This document shows, piece by piece, positions 1 to 4,558 of a stretch of 14,615 nt of DNA. The notes beneath the pieces were generated by a model. It saw only the letters and a program-made list of their open reading frames with translations, made no database searches and was not told where the DNA came from. Each line of letters opens with the position of its first letter. The first letter of the stretch is position 1. Origin of the DNA: Rhodothermaceae bacterium (GTDB lineage Bacteria > Bacteroidota > Rhodothermia > Rhodothermales > Rubricoccaceae); the NCBI GenBank assembly GCA_013003465.1, contig JABDIZ010000087.1:1-14615 (forward strand), read 5' to 3'. Position numbers and translations under genes: made by a program.

Positions 1-1673
1 TGGCGGCCTTCGCGAGCCTGGTTCATGGCCTGGCGCATCAGGTCCGACGAGAGGCCGTCGATCTTGATGTCCATCTGGCAGGCCGTGATGCCATCGCGCG
101 TGCCACAGACCTTGAAGTCCATGTCGCCGAGGTGGTCCTCGGTGCCGAGGATATCACTCAGGATGGCGATGCGGCCGTCGTCGCCCGCGATGAGGCCCAT
201 CGCGATGCCAGAGACCGGCTTCTCGACCGGTACACCGGCGTCCATGAGGGCGAGCGAGCCACCACAGACCGACGCCATCGACGAGGAGCCGTTGGATTCC
301 AGCACGTCCGCGATGAGGCGGATGACGTAGGGGAACTCGTCCTCACTCGGCAGCATCGGCTTGAGCGCGCGCTCGGCGAGGTAGCCGTGCCCGATCTCGC
401 GGCGGCCGGGGCCGCGCAGGAAGCGCGCCTCACCGACGGAGAACGGCGGAAAGTTGTAGTGGAGGTAGAAGCGCTTGTCCTCGGTATCGAAGACCTGATC
501 CACGCCCTGCACGTCGCGGCCGGTGCCGAGCGTGACCTGGGCGAGCACCTGCGTCTCGCCGCGCGTGAAGACCGCCGAGCCGTGCACGCGTGGGAGATAG
601 CTGACTTCGCTCCAGATATCGCGCACCTCGTCGGTGCGGCGTCCGTCGAGGCGGCGGCCTTCGCTGAGGATCATGTCGCGCATGACCTCGCTCTCGGCGG
701 CCTTGAAGGCCTCCTTGTAATCGCCGCGCTCATAGGCTTCGCCCGTGACAGCGTTGACCATCTTCTCGACGGCGTGCTCGGCCTTCTCGAGGAGGCTGTC
801 GTCCTCGTCACCGAAGACGGTGTCGAGCATCCGGTCACGGATCTCCTTGATGCCGCCGTAGAACGACTCCTTGGCGTACGGCTGGCGGAGGTGCTCTTCG
901 ATCTCGCCACCGACCATCTCCTTGATCTTCGCGACGAGCCCGGCGTCGGGCGCGACCGTCTCGTACTCCATCGGCTCGATGGCGCCGTTGGCAGCCTCAT
1001 GGGCAGCCTTGAGATCCTTGATGCCCTGAACGATGGTCTGGATGTGGCCGTGCGCGAACTCGAGCGCGGCAACCATGTCGTCTTCGGAGACTTCAAGCAT
1101 CTCGCCTTCCACCATCACGATAGCATCGGCTTTACCGGCCACGATCAGGTCGAAGTCGCTGCTCTCGCGCTCTTCGGTGGTTGGGAAGAGGATGAACTGA
1201 CCATCGACGCGGCCCACGCGGACGTGCGCCGTGGGACCGGCGAAGGGCGCCGGGCTGAGCGCGAGCGCCGCGCTGGAGCCCACACCGGCGAGCACGTCGG
1301 CGTCGATCTCCATGTCGGCGGAGAGGAGGAAGTTGAGGACCTGCACCTCGTTGCGGAAGCCGTCGGGGAAGAGCGGCCGGATGGTGCGGTCGATGAGGCG
1401 GGAGGTCAGGACCTCCTTGTCCGTCGGGCGGGCTTCGCGCTTGAAGAAGCCACCGGGGATGCGGCCCCCGGCCGAGTACCGCTCGCGGTAGTCGACGGTG
1501 AGCGGGAAGAAGTGCTGGCCTTCGCGCGCCTCCGGCATGGTGACGGCGGTGCTGAGCACCATGGTGTCGCCGAGACGGGCGACGACGGAGCCGTGGGCCT
1601 GCTTGGCGAGCTTGCCGGTCTCGAGCGTCAGCGTCTTGCCGCCGACCTCGATGGTCTGGGTAATGGGATTCAT
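1..1673 (-). CDS. pnp: Polyribonucleotide nucleotidyltransferase (PNPase), 3' end cut by window edge
   Basis: PNPase is the phosphorolytic 3'-to-5' exoribonuclease that degrades mRNA and can add heteropolymeric tails, acting as a homotrimer in the cytoplasm and often within the degradosome. The reading frame is open from the ATG at 1673 to the window edge, giving 557 codons. The first RNase PH-like domain covers roughly residues 10-145, with the RNA-contacting FFKREARPT loop at 76-84 and RLIDRTIRPLF at 92-102. An alpha-helical linker follows, then the second RNase PH domain. The catalytic GDMDFK segment is at about 516-521, followed by CQMDIKI. The C-terminal KH and S1 RNA-binding domains expected in a protein of about 700 residues lie beyond the edge. 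It is the last visible gene of the rimP-pnp operon, 257 bp after rpsO. Its leader holds a two-tier stem-loop. I see no internal damage; identity is very secure. Confidence 0.97.
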   Translation of the reverse strand, partial: MNPITQTIEVGGKTLTLETGKLAKQAHGSVVARLGDTMVLSTAVTMPEAREGQHFFPLTVDYRERYSAGGRIPGGFFKREARPTDKEVLTSRLIDRTIRPLFPDGFRNEVQVLNFLLSADMEIDADVLAGVGSSAALALSPAPFAGPTAHVRVGRVDGQFILFPTTEERESSDFDLIVAGKADAIVMVEGEMLEVSEDDMVAALEFAHGHIQTIVQGIKDLKAAHEAANGAIEPMEYETVAPDAGLVAKIKEMVGGEIEEHLRQPYAKESFYGGIKEIRDRMLDTVFGDEDDSLLEKAEHAVEKMVNAVTGEAYERGDYKEAFKAAESEVMRDMILSEGRRLDGRRTDEVRDIWSEVSYLPRVHGSAVFTRGETQVLAQVTLGTGRDVQGVDQVFDTEDKRFYLHYNFPPFSVGEARFLRGPGRREIGHGYLAERALKPMLPSEDEFPYVIRLIADVLESNGSSSMASVCGGSLALMDAGVPVEKPVSGIAMGLIAGDDGRIAILSDILGTEDHLGDMDFKVCGTRDGITACQMDIKIDGLSSDLMRQAMNQAREGR

Positions 1674-1713
1674 CGGTTGATGAGGGTTAAGGAGTGCCCC
1701 CCGCCCTCAGCCA

Positions 1714-1753
1714 CGACCCGGTGCAGCATCCTGCGGCAGCAGGATCAGGGTCG
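1714..1753 (-). promoter_or_regulatory. Two-tier stem-loop in the pnp leader
   Basis: A perfect 7-bp stem (1728-1734 with 1739-1745, tetraloop 1735-1738) sits inside an outer perfect 6-bp stem (1714-1719 with 1748-1753), separated by an asymmetric internal loop of 8 and 2 nt. The structure ends 40 nt before the pnp start. No U-tract follows it on the minus strand, so it does not look like a terminator. In enterobacteria a pnp leader hairpin is cleaved by RNase III and PNPase then represses its own synthesis. By analogy this could be a processing/autoregulatory hairpin, but that is inference from position and pairing only. Confidence 0.5.
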
Positions 1754-1893
1754 GGAATCAGTTTTCAGCAGGCCGACGGCGCGCTCCCAAAGAGGGCCGA
1801 GCGGTCGGGCCACGGAGAACTGACTGCCGAACTACAACGAAGCGGGTGCGGTGCGAGGAGGCAGAAAACGAGGCAGAGGCCCCGATACGAAGA
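1754..1893. other. rpsO-pnp spacer with no recognisable gene
   Basis: This is the middle of the 257-bp gap between rpsO and pnp. I see no convincing coding frame: the in-frame stretches here are shadow ORFs without codon structure. I also see no clear TAnnTTTG-type promoter and no tRNA. With the flanking hairpins it probably forms a long untranslated leader/spacer. Confidence 0.4.
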
Positions 1894-1922
1894 CGGCGGC
1901 GCCTCAAACGAGAGCGCCGCCG
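1894..1922 (-). terminator. Strong GC hairpin after rpsO (terminator, attenuator or processing site)
   Basis: On the minus strand this begins 8 nt after the rpsO stop codon. It has a 9-bp GC-only outer stem (1894-1902 with 1914-1922), a single bulged base (1913), 3 more pairs (1903-1905 with 1910-1912) and a 4-nt loop (1906-1909). It is followed by TCTTCGTAT, which is only moderately T-rich. Termination may therefore be partial, letting some transcription run into pnp. The hairpin would also protect the rpsO mRNA 3' end. In E. coli a partial terminator occupies the same position between rpsO and pnp. Confidence 0.6.
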
Positions 1923-1930
1923 CCAGAGGG

Positions 1931-2197
1931 TTACTTGCGGATACCGAGTTCCTTGATGATGGCGCGGTAGCGCTCGATGTCGGTCTTCGTCAGGTAGTTG
2001 AGAAGGCGACGGCGCTTGCCCACCATCTTGAGCAGGCCGAGGCGGGAGGTGTGGTCCTTCGGGTGCTTCTTGAGGTGCTCGGTGAGGTCGTTGATGCGCG
2101 CCGTGAAGATGGCGATCTGAACCTCCGGCTTGCCGGTATCCTGGGCGCTGGCGCCGTGTTCGGCAACGAGCGACTGCTTTTGGTCGGTGGTAATCAT
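1931..2197 (-). CDS. rpsO: 30S ribosomal protein S15
   Basis: S15 is a primary 16S rRNA binding protein. It contacts the central-domain three-way junction, helps nucleate the 30S platform, and contributes to the B4 bridge with the 50S subunit. The product is 88 residues, exactly the usual size. It shows the typical all-helical S15 pattern, including an HPKDHTSRLGLLKMVGKRRR core and an IKELGIRK C-terminus. The ATG at 2197 gives the standard N-terminus (MITTDQKQSLVAEHG). The gene lies between ribF and pnp, its conserved bacterial position, with a TAA stop. Upstream lie a candidate promoter inside the end of ribF and a structured 87-nt leader. S15 represses its own translation in several phyla through phylum-specific leader RNAs, so that leader is a candidate target. 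Identity is very secure. Confidence 0.98.
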   Translation of the reverse strand: MITTDQKQSLVAEHGASAQDTGKPEVQIAIFTARINDLTEHLKKHPKDHTSRLGLLKMVGKRRRLLNYLTKTDIERYRAIIKELGIRK

Positions 2198-2292
2198 GGG
2201 GTGTCTTCGGTTGTTTCAATCCTCAAGCCCCCGAAGTGGGGCGACCTTGTCAGGTGGGCCCAGGGAGGATACCCAGGCTGACCTTCAAGATA
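2198..2292 (-). promoter_or_regulatory. rpsO leader with candidate -10 box and two hairpins
   Basis: A TATCTTG box (2292-2286, minus strand) overlaps the ribF stop region and resembles the one upstream of rimP. No TTG lies at the expected -33 spacing, so promoter activity is uncertain. Downstream are two stem-loops. The first pairs GTCAG/CTGAC (2282-2278 with 2253-2249) and TGGG/CCCA inside it (2275-2272 with 2258-2255). The second pairs GCCCC/GGGGC (2242-2238 with 2231-2227) around a 6-nt ACUUCG loop. The rpsO ATG follows 29 nt after the second hairpin. This layout would fit S15 autoregulation, which is inferred, not shown. Confidence 0.35.
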
Positions 2293-3220
2293 GGGCAGCC
2301 AGAACGCGTTTCGCCTGCGCCTGGTCTTCACGAAGCTGTATCACGAGGGCCTCTACGCCCTCGAAGCGGCGTTCATCGCGGAGCCGGTCTAACACGTGGA
2401 TACGGAGCGTGAGCCCGTAGAGGTCGCCATCGAAGCTGAAGAGGTGCACCTCGGCCTTGAGTGCCCCGTCTTGCTCGAAGGTAGGCCGCCGCCCGACGTT
2501 CATCATGCCGTCGAAGCGGCCGGTCGGCGCCTCGGCACGGACGGCGTAGACGCCCGGCCTCGGGATCAACTTGCGGCGCTCCTCGGGATGGACGTTGGCA
2601 GTCGGGAAGCCGATCTGCCGCCCTCGCTGGTCGCCCTTGACGACGGTCCCGGCGAAGCTATAGGGTCGCCCGAGTAGCTCTGCCGCCGTCCGCGCATCGC
2701 CCTCCTCTAGCAAGGTCCGTCGAATCTGCGTGGACGACACCGTGATGCCGGTCACAATCTGTTCGGGAATCACGTCCACCGTGAAGCCGTGCTGCGCGCC
2801 CATCCGTTCGAGCAGCGTCCGATCCCCCGCCCGGTTGCGCCCGAAGCGGTGATCGTACCCGATCACGATCTCCTGCATCCCGATCACGCCCAGCAGTACG
2901 TCCTCGACGTAAGCCTCGGGTTCTACCATCGAGAGGTCACGCGTGAAGGGCAGCACGACGACGCGGTCGAGGCCCAGTGTCTCCACGAGATCGGCCCGCT
3001 CGTCGAGCGTCGTGAGCAGCGGCACAGGGCTGCCGCCGAGCACCGCCCGTGGGTGCGGGTCGAACGTGACGACGGTGGCGCGCCCCCCTACGGCCTCGGC
3101 CCGCTCCACGAGGTACTGGAGAATGGCCTGATGCCCGCGATGTACCCCATCGAACGTACCGGTGGTGAGCACGGCGCGGTCGTCGCGGGTGATCTCGTCA
3201 TAGCCGTATTCGCGCGTCAT
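2285..3220 (-). CDS. ribF: Bifunctional riboflavin kinase / FAD synthetase
   Basis: RibF phosphorylates riboflavin to FMN and adenylylates FMN to FAD in the cytosol. The product is 311 residues, the normal length for the prokaryotic bifunctional form. The N-terminal nucleotidyltransferase (FMN adenylyltransferase) half spans about residues 15-180. It shows the HxGH motif as HRGH at 27-30 after GTFDGV, the TFDPHPRAVL segment at 52-61, and SSTQIRRTLLEEG at 162-174, equivalent to the family's ISSTxIR signature. The C-terminal riboflavin kinase half starts near residue 185 and carries KGDQRGRQIGFPTAN ending at 209, then PGVYAV and MNVGRRPTF. The gene is 43 bp downstream of truB and 87 bp upstream of rpsO, its usual bacterial position. 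The stop is TGA. Nothing is missing or broken. Confidence 0.97.
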   Translation of the reverse strand: MTREYGYDEITRDDRAVLTTGTFDGVHRGHQAILQYLVERAEAVGGRATVVTFDPHPRAVLGGSPVPLLTTLDERADLVETLGLDRVVVLPFTRDLSMVEPEAYVEDVLLGVIGMQEIVIGYDHRFGRNRAGDRTLLERMGAQHGFTVDVIPEQIVTGITVSSTQIRRTLLEEGDARTAAELLGRPYSFAGTVVKGDQRGRQIGFPTANVHPEERRKLIPRPGVYAVRAEAPTGRFDGMMNVGRRPTFEQDGALKAEVHLFSFDGDLYGLTLRIHVLDRLRDERRFEGVEALVIQLREDQAQAKRVLAALS

Positions 3221-3263
3221 GGGTTAGGAGTCCAGGAAACGAAGAGCCGAGGAATCGAAGCCA

Positions 3264-4004
3264 TTACCTCTCCGCTCCCTCGCCTCTCCGGCTCGCCGTC
3301 TCCTCCAGCATGCCGAGCGTCCAGGCTTCGTCTACGCCGAAGGGGCCAATGGCCTCGCGCCGCAACGCTGTCAGATGCGCGCCGACGCCGAGCGCCTGCC
3401 CGAAGTCGTGCGCGAGCGAGCGGATGTAGGTGCCCTTCGAGCATTCCACAACGAAGTCCACATCGGCACCGTGCCGAGCCGTAAGGTCGAACCGAGTGAT
3501 GGTCACAGGGCGCGTTTTGATCGCTACGGTCTCGCTGGTCTCGCCGCGCCGCGCCTTCTTATAGAGCCGCTCGCCTCCGACTTTGATGGCCGAGTAAATC
3601 GGCGGGCGTTGCTCGATCTCGCCGAGGAATCCCAGCCGCGCGGCGTCCAGTTCTGCATCGGTAAGATGATCCGCGGGCGTGCGCGCGTCTACGGGCGTCT
3701 CCGCGTCGTAGGAGGCTGTCGTTTCGCCGAGGCGGAGTGTACCGGTGTAGACCTTGGGCAGCCCCATGAAGCGATCTTGCTGGCGCGTCGCGTCGCGGCC
3801 GAGCAGGAGAATGAGCAGCCCGGTCGCCATGGGGTCGAGCGTACCGGCATGTCCCACTTTCTTGATGCCCAGCAGCCAGCGCACCTTCTTAACCACTCCG
3901 AATGAGGTCATGCCGGGCGGCTTGTCCACGAGCAGCGCGGCTCCGTCTCCGTCTGGGAGGGCGTCCGTGCGCGTGAGGACCGGCAGAGCGGCGGAATCGG
4001 GCAT
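3264..4004 (-). CDS. truB: tRNA pseudouridine(55) synthase
   Basis: TruB isomerises U55 to pseudouridine in the T-arm of most elongator tRNAs and also acts as a tRNA folding chaperone. The 246-residue product has the KPPGMTSFGVV entry motif at 28-38 and the catalytic motif GTLDPMATG at 54-62, whose Asp57 is the nucleophile. It also has the conserved KVYTGTLRLG stretch, PPIYSAIKVGGERLYKKAR, and CSKGTYIRSLAHDFG near residues 190-205. It is shorter than the 314-residue E. coli enzyme and appears to lack a full C-terminal PUA-type domain; I believe this is normal for compact TruB forms. The ATG at 4004 is preceded on the minus strand by a heptamer-periodic inverted repeat that fills the spacer to rbfA. 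The stop is TAA. The call is secure. Confidence 0.97.
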   Translation of the reverse strand: MPDSAALPVLTRTDALPDGDGAALLVDKPPGMTSFGVVKKVRWLLGIKKVGHAGTLDPMATGLLILLLGRDATRQQDRFMGLPKVYTGTLRLGETTASYDAETPVDARTPADHLTDAELDAARLGFLGEIEQRPPIYSAIKVGGERLYKKARRGETSETVAIKTRPVTITRFDLTARHGADVDFVVECSKGTYIRSLAHDFGQALGVGAHLTALRREAIGPFGVDEAWTLGMLEETASRRGEGAER

Positions 4005-4011
4005 GAGGGCA

Positions 4012-4063
4012 GTTACGAATTGCGTGTTACGTGTTCAGGTCTCCAGTACGTAACACGCAACAC
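4012..4063. repeat. Heptamer-periodic inverted repeat between rbfA and truB
   Basis: The spacer is built of 7-nt steps: GTTACGA, ATTGCGT, GTTACGT, GTTCAGG, TCTCCAG, TACGTAA, CACGCAA, CACTCAG, the last running over the rbfA stop codon. The two halves form a perfect 13-bp inverted repeat (4020-4032 with 4048-4060) around a 15-nt loop. In mRNA this would be a stable hairpin between the rbfA stop and the truB start. No U-tract follows it. It is distinctly more AT-rich than the neighbouring genes. It resembles short intergenic repeat families rather than a terminator; copies elsewhere in the genome cannot be seen from here. Confidence 0.75.
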
Positions 4064-4474
4064 TCAGTCATCCTCGCGGACGCCGGGCGTTTCGCCCTCG
4101 ACCTCATCATCACCGCGCTCGTCGCGCTCGGCCTTGATCTGCGCGAACAGTTCGTTCATGTGGGCCGCGTACTGCTGCGTCTCATCGAGGAAGAAGCGCA
4201 GTTCGGGGATGCGGCGGACTTGATGGCGGATGCGTTGGGCAAGGGCTTGCCGGACCTGCGGCGTGATCGCGTCGAGCCGCTTGAAGGCGGCCTGCCTTTG
4301 CTCGGGCGTATCGCCGAGGACACTCACGTTGATGTAGGCGATGCCGAGGTCCTTGGTCACGCGCGTCTCGGTGACGGTGAGCATGGACTGGCTCGTCTCG
4401 TGGAACTCGCCCTGCAAGAGATCGGCGACCTCCCGCTGGAGCATCCTGGCAACGCGCTCGGTTCGTATTGACAT
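4064..4474 (-). CDS. rbfA: 30S ribosome-binding factor A
   Basis: RbfA is a small KH-fold protein that binds the immature 30S subunit near helix 1 of 16S rRNA and assists 5'-end processing, cold adaptation and late maturation. The product is 136 residues. It has the typical N-terminus (SIRTERVARMLQREVADLLQ), the VTVTETRVTKDLGIAYINVSV strand-rich core near 32-52, and the RIPELRFFLDE signature near residues 88-98. The C-terminal tail (about 113-136) is charged and acidic, ending in REDD, as is common for this family. The start ATG at 4474 is the only sensible one. Both flanking spacers, to infB and to truB, are made of unusual heptamer-periodic repeats. The stop is TGA. The call is secure from sequence and operon position. 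Confidence 0.95.
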   Translation of the reverse strand: MSIRTERVARMLQREVADLLQGEFHETSQSMLTVTETRVTKDLGIAYINVSVLGDTPEQRQAAFKRLDAITPQVRQALAQRIRHQVRRIPELRFFLDETQQYAAHMNELFAQIKAERDERGDDEVEGETPGVREDD

Positions 4475-4478
4475 GTCT

Positions 4479-4558
4479 GTGGTCCGTGGTCAGTGGTCCG
4501 TGGAAAAGCTGCCGGGGCGGCACAAACCAGCCACGGGTAATGAACCACGGACCACGAA
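4479..4558. repeat. Heptamer-periodic inverted repeat between infB and rbfA
   Basis: The spacer from the infB stop to 4 nt before the rbfA start is a 7-bp-periodic repeat. On the plus strand the left side reads GTGGTCC, GTGGTCA, GTGGTCC, GTGGAAA (4479-4506). On the minus strand the other side reads TTCGTGG, TCCGTGG, TTCATTA, CCCGTGG (4558-4531). The 11-mer GTGGTCCGTGG occurs directly twice (4479-4489 and 4493-4503), and its exact reverse complement lies at 4545-4555, so two alternative 11-bp hairpins are possible. A small TGCCG/CGGCA hairpin sits in the loop. It uses different bases from the rbfA-truB repeat but the same 7-nt architecture. Confidence 0.75.

Noticed and set aside
132..1823. 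563-codon plus-strand open frame opposite pnp
   Set aside because: It is the complement of a secure PNPase gene. Its composition is the low-complexity Ala/Val/Glu/Asp/His/Leu mix expected from the antisense of GC-rich codons, and it matches no family I know.
3221..3263. Possible heptamer repeat in the ribF-truB spacer
   Set aside because: CGAAG/CGAGG-like words recur, but without strict 7-nt spacing or inverted pairing, so it is not comparable to the repeats flanking rbfA.
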